From Anaerolineae bacterium (lineage in GTDB: Bacteria > Chloroflexota > Anaerolineae > JADYZS01): DNA of 21,679 nt. The position numbers and the translations under genes were made by a program. The notes below the pieces were generated by a model. The model was not told the origin of the DNA, did no database searches, and worked only from the letters and a program-made list of their open reading frames with translations. The stretch lies in the NCBI GenBank assembly GCA_020853075.1, contig JADYZS010000251.1, positions 1 to 21,679 of the forward strand, read 5' to 3'. Position 1 is the first letter of the stretch. The number at the start of each line of letters is the position of its first letter. Positions 1 to 7,536 of the stretch are shown one piece after another.

Positions 1-561
1 GGCAGAGAGCCTGGACTGGAGCGAATGGTTGCCTATCTATCAGGCAGATTCGGCTTGCCTGTGACCGTAGTCTCTTACGAAGTGTTTGAGATTGAGAACG
101 GGCATAAAGTCTTGGCGCGGGAGCTAACAGAGCCTGAGATTATCTCACCGGATGGGCCAAGTCCAGATAAGCCGCGCGCGTATAGGTCTGTAGAAGAGCT
201 GTGCGCTCTGGCAGACAGCAATGGTATAGGTCAGGAATTTCGGAAGATCGTAGATACAGCACAAAAACACAACCTGCATGTGCGTTCTTACAGGCAACGA
301 ATTATCTTGACGCCGCCATCCAACCGAGCGCGCACACTCTCCACAGTATTTGCAGTACCAGCAAGAGGTAGTGACAGATTGATAGCAGCATCTATTTGGC
401 CGGGAGTCTTTACGGAGTTCTATCCGGTGACTAGGGAGAAAGCCGAGGAGGTCCTCGGACCAGGCGGATGGCGTAGGATGACGTCGGCAGAGGTAGGTGA
501 GTTCGTAGCGCGTTTAGACCGCTTGTTTGAAACCATGGAGAAGCCAGATCAAACAGAGTAG
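1..561 (+). CDS. Hypothetical protein, 3' part (5' end probably outside window)
   Basis: The frame is open from base 1 to the stop at 559-561, giving 187 codons, so the gene probably begins upstream of the window. An ATG at 25 has only a weak GGAG three bases before it; if it were the real start the protein would be 178 residues. I do not recognise a certain family. The first 30 residues (LERMVAYLSGRFGLPVTVV, then an acidic VFEIENG stretch) recall, from memory, the segment that follows the nuclease-like domain in DUF91/NucS-like proteins, so this may be the C-terminal part of such a protein. The rest is soluble, with no signal peptide or membrane segment. By eye the DNA is less GC-rich than the neighbouring genes, which may mean recent acquisition. 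It converges with the methyltransferase gene across a 44-bp gap that holds no obvious terminator. Confidence 0.6.
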   Translation, partial: GREPGLERMVAYLSGRFGLPVTVVSYEVFEIENGHKVLARELTEPEIISPDGPSPDKPRAYRSVEELCALADSNGIGQEFRKIVDTAQKHNLHVRSYRQRIILTPPSNRARTLSTVFAVPARGSDRLIAASIWPGVFTEFYPVTREKAEEVLGPGGWRRMTSAEVGEFVARLDRLFETMEKPDQTE

Positions 562-605
562 GAACGTTGGTTCTGCCGTAAAAACAGGCCCGCCGAGTAG
601 CTAAG

Positions 606-1322
606 TCAGCGGCCAGCGACTGCGTAGAGGTTCAGGCCATTATCAGCGAAAAAGACTTCCCTGACCGCTAGACCGGCTGCCTGGCAGAGCGTTTTCAGAT
701 CGGCTTCACTGATAAGGTGGCAGTAGCGAAGGCCGTAGCCACCGCGCCGCCAATCCAGGAGATAGTCCCCCGCCTCTACCTGGCTTTCGTCAAGGCCGAT
801 AGTGGCCCAGGGGACGATCTTGCGCCGCAGGCGCTCGCTCGCCAGGAATTGCCAGGTGGAGACGATGAGCGTACCCGATGGGCGAAGCAGAGCGGCTATC
901 TGCTGCACGAGGCGCACGCGCAGGTCATCGCCAGGGATGTGGTGCAGAAGGGCGAGGGCCAGCACATGATTGAAGGCGTTGTGTTCTATGCGGTCAGGCC
1001 AGTCGGGTTGGGTGATGTCCAGGATAGCAAAGGCCGCGGTCACGTGGGTCAGGGCGGACGCGCGCTCGCGGGCCAATGCGATGAGGGATGGGCTGGCGTC
1101 TATGCCCAGGTAATCCATACGGCGACCCAACCTATCCAGCGCGCGGGCCGCGCGCCCATCGCCGCACCCCACGTCCAGGATACGCCCGCCCTCTCCGACG
1201 TAAGAGAGCGCATGGGTGATGCTGGCCTGCGATGTATTGCGCGAGTCCGCGAACTGGCGGGCAAAGTGTTCGTAGAAGGATCGGTTCAGATCTAACAGTT
1301 GGCTCTGGATGTGTGGTTCCAC
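606..1322 (-). CDS. Trm9-like class I SAM-dependent methyltransferase
   Basis: A 238-residue class I methyltransferase. SAM-binding motif I is ILDVGCGDG (residues 48-56), the acidic ribose-binding residue is D75 in LGIDAS, and the post-motif region carries LALLHHIP (123-130). Three features look more like Trm9/ALKBH8-type tRNA wobble methyltransferases than generic ones: the N-terminal FYEHFARQFADSR (16-28), the double His after motif II, and the C-terminal GDYLLDWRRGG then LRYCHLISEADL (185-209). Trm9 methylates the cm5U34 carboxylate in tRNA to give mcm5U34. The frame stays open upstream to 1847, but that stretch lies inside elp3. I chose the GTG at 1320-1322 because a good promoter ends 7 bases before it, which would make a leaderless message. 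The gene is divergent from elp3, whose product makes the Trm9 substrate. The methyltransferase class is certain; the Trm9 assignment is an inference from motifs and context. Confidence 0.85.
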   Translation of the reverse strand: MEPHIQSQLLDLNRSFYEHFARQFADSRNTSQASITHALSYVGEGGRILDVGCGDGRAARALDRLGRRMDYLGIDASPSLIALARERASALTHVTAAFAILDITQPDWPDRIEHNAFNHVLALALLHHIPGDDLRVRLVQQIAALLRPSGTLIVSTWQFLASERLRRKIVPWATIGLDESQVEAGDYLLDWRRGGYGLRYCHLISEADLKTLCQAAGLAVREVFFADNGLNLYAVAGR

Positions 1323-1329
1323 GGCCCTG

Positions 1330-1337
1330 ATTATAAT
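1330..1337 (+). promoter_or_regulatory. Palindromic -10 box shared by divergent promoters
   Basis: ATTATAAT is its own reverse complement, so TATAAT is present on both strands (1332-1337 on plus, 1330-1335 on minus). For elp3 this puts a transcript start near 1344 and a leader of about 26 bases. I see no convincing plus-strand -35 box at 16-18 bases, so the elp3 promoter is weaker or depends on an activator. Confidence 0.4.
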
Positions 1338-1358
1338 GGGATGGGTTGAGACGGGCAA
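1330..1358 (-). promoter_or_regulatory. Promoter of the Trm9-like gene, leaderless GTG start
   Basis: On the minus strand TTGCCC (1353-1358) and a perfect TATAAT (1330-1335) are separated by exactly 17 bases, a close match to a housekeeping sigma promoter. The next seven bases lead straight to the GTG at 1322, so transcription would begin at or next to the start codon. The -35 element lies in the short leader of the divergent elp3 gene. Confidence 0.6.
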
Positions 1359-1370
1359 GGATGAGATAAG

Positions 1371-3002
1371 GTGTTCACGGAAGCAGAGAAGCGTTGGCAA
1401 GAGTTGCACACGGGTTTTGACGCGACGGCTTATGAGGCCCAACTGACGGCTATCGTGGAGGCGGTGCGGTCGGAGAAGGAGTTTGACGCGCGCACGCTGC
1501 AACGCATCCTGCACCGTTATCCCAGGGATGCGCGCGGCATCTTCTCCAAAGACCAACTTCTGCGCGGCTATCGCGCGCTTTGTGAGGCGGGTCGCTTCCC
1601 CTTTGAGCGCGAGACTTCCCGCCGCCTGCAGATGAAGCCGATGCGCACGGTCTCCGGCGTGGCCCCGGTCGCGGTGCTGACGAAGCCCTACGCCTGCCCT
1701 GGCCGGTGCATCTTCTGCCCCACCGACGTGCGCATGCCCAAGAGTTACCTGCACGACGAGCCGGGGGCGTTGCGCGCCGCGCTCAACGAGTTTGACCCGT
1801 ATCGCCAGGTCGCCAGCCGCATGGAGAGCCTGGAGGCCATCGGCCACAACACCGAGAAGGTTGAACTCCTCATCCTGGGGGGAACCTGGTCTGCCTACCC
1901 GAAGTCGTATCAGGAATGGTTTGTGCAGCGTTGCCTGGACGCGATGAACGAGCGCGGTTCGGCATCACTGGAGGAGGCGCAACGGCTCAACGAGGAAGCA
2001 CCGCATCGCAACGTGGGCCTAGTCATAGAGACCCGGCCCGATTGGGTTACCCCAGATGAGGTGCGCCGCCTGCGTCGCCTGGGTGTCACGAAAGTCCAAT
2101 TAGGCGCGCAGAGCCTGGATGACCACATCCTGGAATTGAACCGGCGCGGGCACGACGTAGAAGCGACGCGGCGGGCGGTGCGTCTGCTACGGTTGGGCGG
2201 GTTCAAGTTGCACCTGCACTGGATGCCCAACCTCCTGGGCGCGACGCCGGAATCGGACCTGGCGGATTTCAAGAGGCTGTGGGACGACCCCGCGCTGCGC
2301 CCCGACGAACTGAAGATCTATCCCACCGCCCTCTTGCGCAACGCCGAACTCTACGAGTGGTGGGAGCGGGGGGAATACCAGCCCTACGAACGCGCGGCGT
2401 TGATAGACCTCATTGTCGACTGCAAGGCGCTGGTGCCGCGCTACTGCCGGTTAAACCGCATCATCCGGGACATACCGGCGGGCCACATCGTCGCTGGGAA
2501 CAAAGAATCGCATCTGCGCCAGGTGGTGCAGCAGGAGATGCGCCGTCGTGGGCTGCAATGCCGGTGCATCCGCTGCCGGGAGGTCGGCACGAAGGCGGTC
2601 AAATCTGCCGACTTGAGCATCACCGAGATACGCTACGATACCGGCGTAGCAGAGGAGTGGTTCCTGAGCGCAGACACACCGGAGGACCGCCTGGCCGGCT
2701 TCCTGCGCCTCTCTCTGCCGCAAGACCGCGCGGCGAGCGCAGTCCTGTTTGCGGAGTTGCGCGGCTGTGCCATGATCCGCGAGGTGCACGTCTATGGCCC
2801 GGCCCTGCGCATCGGCAGCGCGAGCGAAGGGGAGGCGCAACACATCGGCCTGGGCCGCCGCCTGGTTGAGCGGGCGACGGAGATCGCACGGAGCCAGGGG
2901 TATGGCCGTCTCGCCGTGATCTCCGCCATCGGCACGCGTCCGTACTATTGCCGTTTAGGCTTTGCGCCCTCAGGTCTGTACATGGTGCGGTCGCTGACCT
3001 AA
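1371..3002 (+). CDS. elp3: tRNA uridine(34) acetyltransferase Elp3 (radical SAM/GNAT)
   Basis: A full-length 543-residue Elp3. This enzyme uses a radical SAM cluster and acetyl-CoA to add a carboxymethyl group at C5 of U34 in tRNA anticodons, and bacterial members act without other Elongator subunits. The cluster cysteines are C109, C113 and C116 (ACPGRCIFC). Other family signatures are LLILGGTWSAYP, DELKIYPTALL, RIIRDIPAGHI and the Elp3 cysteine patch CRCIRCREVG. The C-terminal GNAT domain (about 455-543) has the acetyl-CoA loop QHIGLGRRLVE and ends with the ISAIGTRPYYCRLGF signature. The start is GTG at 1371, with a modest AAGG ten bases upstream; no better start is near. It is divergent from the Trm9-like gene with 48 bp between the start codons. 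A long palindromic repeat begins immediately after the stop codon. Confidence 0.97.
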   Translation: MFTEAEKRWQELHTGFDATAYEAQLTAIVEAVRSEKEFDARTLQRILHRYPRDARGIFSKDQLLRGYRALCEAGRFPFERETSRRLQMKPMRTVSGVAPVAVLTKPYACPGRCIFCPTDVRMPKSYLHDEPGALRAALNEFDPYRQVASRMESLEAIGHNTEKVELLILGGTWSAYPKSYQEWFVQRCLDAMNERGSASLEEAQRLNEEAPHRNVGLVIETRPDWVTPDEVRRLRRLGVTKVQLGAQSLDDHILELNRRGHDVEATRRAVRLLRLGGFKLHLHWMPNLLGATPESDLADFKRLWDDPALRPDELKIYPTALLRNAELYEWWERGEYQPYERAALIDLIVDCKALVPRYCRLNRIIRDIPAGHIVAGNKESHLRQVVQQEMRRRGLQCRCIRCREVGTKAVKSADLSITEIRYDTGVAEEWFLSADTPEDRLAGFLRLSLPQDRAASAVLFAELRGCAMIREVHVYGPALRIGSASEGEAQHIGLGRRLVERATEIARSQGYGRLAVISAIGTRPYYCRLGFAPSGLYMVRSLT

Positions 3003-3143
3003 TACTACAACCTCATTTTGTCATTCTGAGGAGCGAAGCGACGAAGAATCTCGTGATCGCAGCCACATAGGGTGCAGGGATAGCAAGATTCTTCGCTCCC
3101 TGCGGTCGCTCAGAATGACAATTCGTTAACTGAGGTTGTAGTA
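3003..3143. repeat. 141-bp palindromic (MITE-like) repeat after elp3
   Basis: Three nested inverted pairs are visible: TACTACAACCTCA (3003-3015) with its complement at 3131-3143; TTGTCATTCTGAG (3018-3030) with 3109-3121; and CGAAGAATCT (3042-3051) with 3086-3095. The inner units (TCATTCTGAG, GCGAAG, GAAGAATCT) are of a type I recall as dispersed intergenic palindromes in many bacterial genomes, including Chloroflexota. As RNA it would fold into one long hairpin at the end of the elp3 message. It contains no open frame and no transposase. Confidence 0.8.
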
Positions 3144-3185
3144 CTAAGCAGACATTCGCAATTCATAGTCACAAAGGAGGCTACA

Positions 3186-4157
3186 ATGGAATACACAACC
3201 CTCGGACGGACAGGGCTGAGAGTCAGCCGGCTCTGCCTGGGAACGATGAACTTCGGTCCTCTCACCCCAGAAGCCGATAGTTACGCGATCATGGACAAGG
3301 CTCTGGAATTAGGCATCAACTTCTTTGATACGGCCAACGTCTATGGCTGGAAGCAGTATGAGGGCTACACCGAACAGATCATCGGACGCTGGCTGGCCCA
3401 GGGCGGCAGACGACGTGAGCAGATCGTCCTGGCGACCAAAGTCTATCACGCCATGGGCGACAGTCCCAACGAGCGCTGGCTGTCGGCCTACAACATCCGC
3501 CAGTCGTGCGAAGGGAGTCTGCGCCGTCTGCAAACAGATCACATTGACCTGTACCAGATGCACCACGTGGACCGCAAAACGCCGTGGGAAGAGATCTGGC
3601 AGGCGATGGAGGTGCTCGTCCAGCAGGGGAAGATCATCTACGTCGGCAGCAGTAACTTTGCTGGTTTACACATCGCCCAGGCGCAGAGCGCGGCGGCAAA
3701 CCGCCACTTCCTCGGCCTGGTATCGGAACAGAGCCTCTACAATCTGAGGACTCGCACGATTGAGTTGGAGGTTATCCCGGCCTGCCGCACCTACGGCCTG
3801 GGTCTGATCCCGTACAGTCCCCTGGCAGGCGGCCTCTTGGGCGGTGCGCTCCAAAAGGCGACGGAAGGGCGGCGGTCTAACGAGAGGGCGCAGCAGCAGG
3901 TTGAGAAGCATCGCCCCCAACTGGAAGCCTACGAGGGACTCTGCGGTGAACTCGGCGAGAAGCCGGCCGACGTCGCCCTGGCCTGGATGCTGCACAACCC
4001 GGTAGTCACCTCTCCTATCATCGGGCCGCGCACCATGGAGCAACTGACGGGAAGCCTACGCGCCCTGGAGATCAAGTTGTCCTCTGAGACGCTGACCCGG
4101 CTGAACGAGATCTGGCCCGGCCCCGGCGGCGAGGCTCCTGAAGCCTATGCCTGGTGA
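3186..4157 (+). CDS. Aldo/keto reductase
   Basis: A 323-residue cytosolic NADPH-dependent oxidoreductase of the aldo/keto reductase superfamily, which reduces aldehydes and ketones to alcohols in a TIM barrel. The N-terminal MEYTTLGRTGLRVSRLCLGT is typical of the YajO/YhdN-like groups. The catalytic tetrad is visible: D48 and Y53 in FFDTANVYG, K85 in VLATKVY, and H126 in DLYQMHH. The cofactor segment SPIIGPRTMEQL (about 275-286) is also present, and the length is normal. The start is secure: AAAGGAGG lies five bases before the ATG. A palindromic repeat separates it from elp3, so it may have its own promoter. The substrate cannot be told from the sequence, and no link to tRNA modification is evident. 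Confidence 0.95.
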   Translation: MEYTTLGRTGLRVSRLCLGTMNFGPLTPEADSYAIMDKALELGINFFDTANVYGWKQYEGYTEQIIGRWLAQGGRRREQIVLATKVYHAMGDSPNERWLSAYNIRQSCEGSLRRLQTDHIDLYQMHHVDRKTPWEEIWQAMEVLVQQGKIIYVGSSNFAGLHIAQAQSAAANRHFLGLVSEQSLYNLRTRTIELEVIPACRTYGLGLIPYSPLAGGLLGGALQKATEGRRSNERAQQQVEKHRPQLEAYEGLCGELGEKPADVALAWMLHNPVVTSPIIGPRTMEQLTGSLRALEIKLSSETLTRLNEIWPGPGGEAPEAYAW

Positions 4158-4196
4158 TGTAGTTCGGGCGATTCTCTGCCTGATACCTTAAGCAAG

Positions 4197-4223
4197 ACCG
4201 CCTGGATTCCACATCCAGGCGGT
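4197..4223. terminator. Hairpin between convergent genes, likely bidirectional terminator
   Basis: A perfect 11-bp stem, ACCGCCTGGAT (4197-4207) with ATCCAGGCGGT (4213-4223), encloses a 5-base loop. It lies 40 bases after the aldo/keto reductase stop and 41 bases beyond the stop of the convergent glycosidase-like gene, so it can serve both. Neither side has a strong T run, so efficiency is uncertain. Confidence 0.6.
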
Positions 4224-4263
4224 TCCGCGCACTCGTGCTTCGCATACAGGATGAGCCGGCCTT

Positions 4264-7200
4264 TTAGCGGCCACCGACCCTCTGAAACGTGAGAAGATAA
4301 TTCACGTGGCGGTTGCCGGGGAGGCCCAGCCCTCGTACTTCGTCGCTGCTGCCCACCACGCGGAGGCTGTAACTTCCTAGAGGCGCATACATGGGGAAAT
4401 CGGTGAAGCGCGCGTAGGCATCGGCGCTTTCCTTGTATCTTACGACCACATTCGTAGTCCTATCGTGCCAGGAGATGACTACATTTCCATCTACATCTCG
4501 CCCCTGCTCATCCAGCAGGCGGACAAAGATGTGGTGGCGACCGCCCGCTTGCACTTCGTCCTCATAGACTGCGCTCACGAGCCGCCAATACGGACTATCT
4601 GCTTGCGGCGACGCGCGGCTGAGGGTGATGTCCAAAGCATCTAGCCGCTTGTCCCAACGCAGCGCGGCGTCCGGCGGCGCGGGCGTGGCAGACGGCTGCG
4701 CATCCTCATTGCGGCACAAGGCAGGGAGGGCCCTGGCTACCGGGTCCACCAACCCGAAGATGCGCACCCGCGCCCCCACTGAGTCGCGTATCTCCAGGCC
4801 CCATTGCCCCGGCTCGGCGGGCGGCTGCCACACGCCCGCGGCGGCCCGCGCCGGCGAGAAGGCCGTTGGCAGGCAACGGGTCGGCTCCCCGTCGCGCCAG
4901 AAGACGAACCACCCCTGCTGAATCTCGTCGCGGGATGCGGCAGGAGCCTGTGTCACCTCTGGCTGAGGCCTGGGCAAAGAGCGCGGGCGGCCCTCTGAGG
5001 CCAGTCGCCGGACGGCATCCACCACAGGCATCTCCTCGCCGTTGTAGCCCTTGAACCAGGCCGCGTCCTCCCAATTGTAGTCACTCCCGCCGCCCGCCAG
5101 GTTCGCCAGGAGCCAGGGTGTAAAGGCGAAGTAGTAGGGCGGCGCGTTCTCCACCATGTACCTGAAGGCTCCCGCCGTCCACTCTGCCACGTCGCTATCG
5201 GTTACCCGCGGGTAGCGGGGGTCTTCCTGCGTGCCGGGGATGGCCCCCCCCTCGGTAGAGAGGATCGGCATGGCGAAGCCCACTTCTTGCAGGATGATCG
5301 CGTTGTAGGTCTCAAATTTGCGGAAGGCGTTGGAGTCCTGTTGGATCGTGCTCCCCCGGTAATACCCGCCCTGGGAACGAGGACGGCGGCTGCTGGCCCG
5401 CGCGTCGTTGATAAACCGCACTTCTGCCTCGCTCAGACCGCGCCGGGCAATCTCCTGGGCGGAGAGGGGCGCGCTTTGCAGGTTGACCGGGTCTTCAGGA
5501 TAGTCCAATGGATGGTTAAGGAGATAGTTATGTAAAGCGATCCAGCTCTTCGCCAGAATCTCCTTTTGGCCGCGCGCCACGATGCGCCGCAAAAAGGCTT
5601 TCAGAAAAGCGGTATCCTCGTAGTTCCCGCCGGGCGCGGGGGCCGGTGTGCCGGGCAAGCCCCCGGCACGCACCACGGCCTGCGCTGCCAATAACCAGTT
5701 GTCGGCGATCCGCTCCGGGCTGATGCGCTCGCCTGCTCGCCACCCTCCTGATTCGCCGGAGACGTTGGGTTCGTTGTATAACTCAAAATAATGCACACCC
5801 AGCGGCACAGCCTGGCGCACCAGGGCTTCCAGGTGTTCGTAAGGCGTGTTGTCCGCCCGATAGACGCGCAGGATCGGCATGATGCCCCGCTTGACCAGCG
5901 AGTGGATCAGATACTCGTGCTCCACTTTGGGCTGGTCGGCCTGCATGATCTTGACCCACTTGATGCCGAGGCGGGCAGCCTCATTTACGAAACGATCTAC
6001 CGTCGCAGCAGGTTGGGCGTGCAGAGTGGGAACCCAATGAATCCCCCAGCCGTTGTCCTTCGGGGGGCGCGGGAAGCGATCCAACCCCGCCGATGGTCGG
6101 GGACTCTGCTGTGGGGTCGGGGTTGGGTTGTCCGTGGGTAGAGGCTGTGCCACCACTCCATTCCGCCGCGCCTCCCCGCGGCGGGGATGCGCCTTGAGCC
6201 TTTCCACGACGGGCAGATGGTTCCCCGCGCGGTCGTGATACCAGGCCCACGATTCCCAGGTAGCGTGGGGTGCACCCAACGCCTGCTCCGCCAGGAGCCA
6301 GGTGTTGTTGGCAAAGTAGTAAGCCGGAGCCCGATCCAGCATATACTCAAAAGCCTGGATGGTGTATTCGGCCATCAGGCGCTCGCTCACGCGCGGGTAG
6401 CGACGGTCATCGGTTGAACCTACGGTTGCTCCCCCCTCCGTGCTGATGAGCGGTATCTCAAAGCCGAAAATCTGATAGAACAGGTTTCGGTAGGCTATGA
6501 AACCCAAGAAACCAAAGGGGTCGTCGTCTATCGTGCTTCCCAGATAATGGCCTCCCTCCGAGCGGGGGAGACGCGACCTGGCCCTCGCCTCGTTGATGGC
6601 CGCCACCTCTGCGGGGCTTAGCCTCTCCGCGGCGATCTCTTCCGCAGTGAGGGGGCGCCCTGTCAGATTCACCTCGTCATACGGATAATCCGGGGGATGG
6701 TTCAGGAAGTAGTTGTGCACCGCGCCCCAACTGCGAAAGAGGATAGAGGTTTCGCCACGCCGCTTAAGCCCCTGGAAGAAGCGCACAAAGAACGACCCCT
6801 GCCATTTCGGATCCTTCAGAGACGGCGGGAATAGAGAGGGCACGGCGGGGAAACCACCGGCCTGCTGGATCACCCGCGCCGCCGGAATCCAGATATTGAG
6901 CAGTCGCTCCGGATCGGGTTGTTCGCCATCGCACCAGCCACCGGGCTCGCCCGGGATCTCCGGTTCGTTGAAGAGTTCGTAATAGAAGACGCCACGCGGG
7001 CGGTAGTAATCCACCAGCCGCCGCAGCGAATCCAGGTCCAGGGCGTGATTGCAGCGAAAGTAGATGCGCATCACTGGCATGATGCCACGCTCTACCAGCC
7101 GTTTGATCAGGTAGTCGTTGTGGCGCCCGTCGGTGCCATCGTTGAGGAATTTGACCCAGCGCACGCCCAGCGCGGTGAGTTCATCTACGAAGTAATCCAC

Positions 7201-7368
7201 CGCGTCAGAAGGCGAGCCGTAAATCTGGGTTGTCCAATGAATCCCGAAGCCGTTATCGCGGGGCGGGCGGGGATAAGCAGAAAGCGGCAGCGGCCCGTCG
7301 GCCGCGACCCCGACGGGTGGTAAGAGCGAAATGATGATAGCAAGGATGAGAACCAGACAGAGGCGCAT
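4264..7368 (-). CDS. Secreted protein with two tandem glycoside-hydrolase-like barrels
   Basis: A protein of about 1034 residues. I prefer the ATG at 7368, which has AGGTG nine bases upstream; an in-frame GTG at 7380 would add four residues. Numbers here count from that GTG. A Sec signal peptide (about 5-27) precedes two homologous units at about 38-400 and 438-795, offset by 400 residues (RPPRDNGFGIHW and RPPKDNGWGIHW). Each has the clan GH-A pair of glutamates: E139 in YELFNEP and E315 in LISTEGG; E537 in YFELYNEP and E710 in ILSTEGG. A Pro/Thr linker (about 411-430) joins the units. The C-terminal 230 residues look like beta-sandwich modules and have no recognised motif. Substrate and GH family are unknown, but the catalytic residues suggest active enzymes. 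It is the last gene of the minus-strand flagellar cluster, 168 bp after flgE and separated from it by a palindromic repeat. Confidence 0.85.
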   Translation of the reverse strand: MRLCLVLILAIIISLLPPVGVAADGPLPLSAYPRPPRDNGFGIHWTTQIYGSPSDAVDYFVDELTALGVRWVKFLNDGTDGRHNDYLIKRLVERGIMPVMRIYFRCNHALDLDSLRRLVDYYRPRGVFYYELFNEPEIPGEPGGWCDGEQPDPERLLNIWIPAARVIQQAGGFPAVPSLFPPSLKDPKWQGSFFVRFFQGLKRRGETSILFRSWGAVHNYFLNHPPDYPYDEVNLTGRPLTAEEIAAERLSPAEVAAINEARARSRLPRSEGGHYLGSTIDDDPFGFLGFIAYRNLFYQIFGFEIPLISTEGGATVGSTDDRRYPRVSERLMAEYTIQAFEYMLDRAPAYYFANNTWLLAEQALGAPHATWESWAWYHDRAGNHLPVVERLKAHPRRGEARRNGVVAQPLPTDNPTPTPQQSPRPSAGLDRFPRPPKDNGWGIHWVPTLHAQPAATVDRFVNEAARLGIKWVKIMQADQPKVEHEYLIHSLVKRGIMPILRVYRADNTPYEHLEALVRQAVPLGVHYFELYNEPNVSGESGGWRAGERISPERIADNWLLAAQAVVRAGGLPGTPAPAPGGNYEDTAFLKAFLRRIVARGQKEILAKSWIALHNYLLNHPLDYPEDPVNLQSAPLSAQEIARRGLSEAEVRFINDARASSRRPRSQGGYYRGSTIQQDSNAFRKFETYNAIILQEVGFAMPILSTEGGAIPGTQEDPRYPRVTDSDVAEWTAGAFRYMVENAPPYYFAFTPWLLANLAGGGSDYNWEDAAWFKGYNGEEMPVVDAVRRLASEGRPRSLPRPQPEVTQAPAASRDEIQQGWFVFWRDGEPTRCLPTAFSPARAAAGVWQPPAEPGQWGLEIRDSVGARVRIFGLVDPVARALPALCRNEDAQPSATPAPPDAALRWDKRLDALDITLSRASPQADSPYWRLVSAVYEDEVQAGGRHHIFVRLLDEQGRDVDGNVVISWHDRTTNVVVRYKESADAYARFTDFPMYAPLGSYSLRVVGSSDEVRGLGLPGNRHVNYLLTFQRVGGR

Positions 7369-7408
7369 GGACGCGGGCACCTATTGCATAGGGCTGAAAT
7401 CCGTATGC

Positions 7409-7516
7409 GGCCCCCACCCTACCCTCCTGACAAGGGTATCTCTGTGAGTGACCTACTGCCCCTTGTGAGACTTTTCCCTCCCCCGCGCAGAGCGGGGGAG
7501 GGTTAGGGTGGGGGCC
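7409..7516. repeat. Palindromic repeat between flgE and the tandem glycosidase gene
   Basis: The outer arms are GGCCCCCACCCTACCCTCC (7409-7427) and its complement at 7497-7516, with one inserted base. A perfect inner 11-bp hairpin, CCCTCCCCCGC with GCGGGGGAGGG (7476-7502), shares the right arm, so alternative folds are possible. No T run follows on the minus strand, so this is not a standard intrinsic terminator. It resembles dispersed repetitive palindromes and could separate expression of flgE from the downstream gene. Confidence 0.75.
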
Positions 7517-7536
7517 CAACCAGAAAGGGACATCAA

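Noticed and set aside
1308..1315. Possible -35 box for a plus-strand elp3 promoter
   Set aside because: At 16-18 bases before the -10 box the sequence (TG-rich) does not match a -35 consensus well enough to call.
1323..1847. Upstream extension of the methyltransferase frame by 175 codons
   Set aside because: It is antisense to the well-conserved elp3 N-terminus, has no family-like sequence, and the promoter at 1330-1358 lies inside it.
2279..2869. Second open frame within elp3 (plus strand, 196 codons)
   Set aside because: Out of frame with the unmistakable Elp3 protein and of Arg/Pro/Gly-rich composition typical of GC-rich shadow frames.
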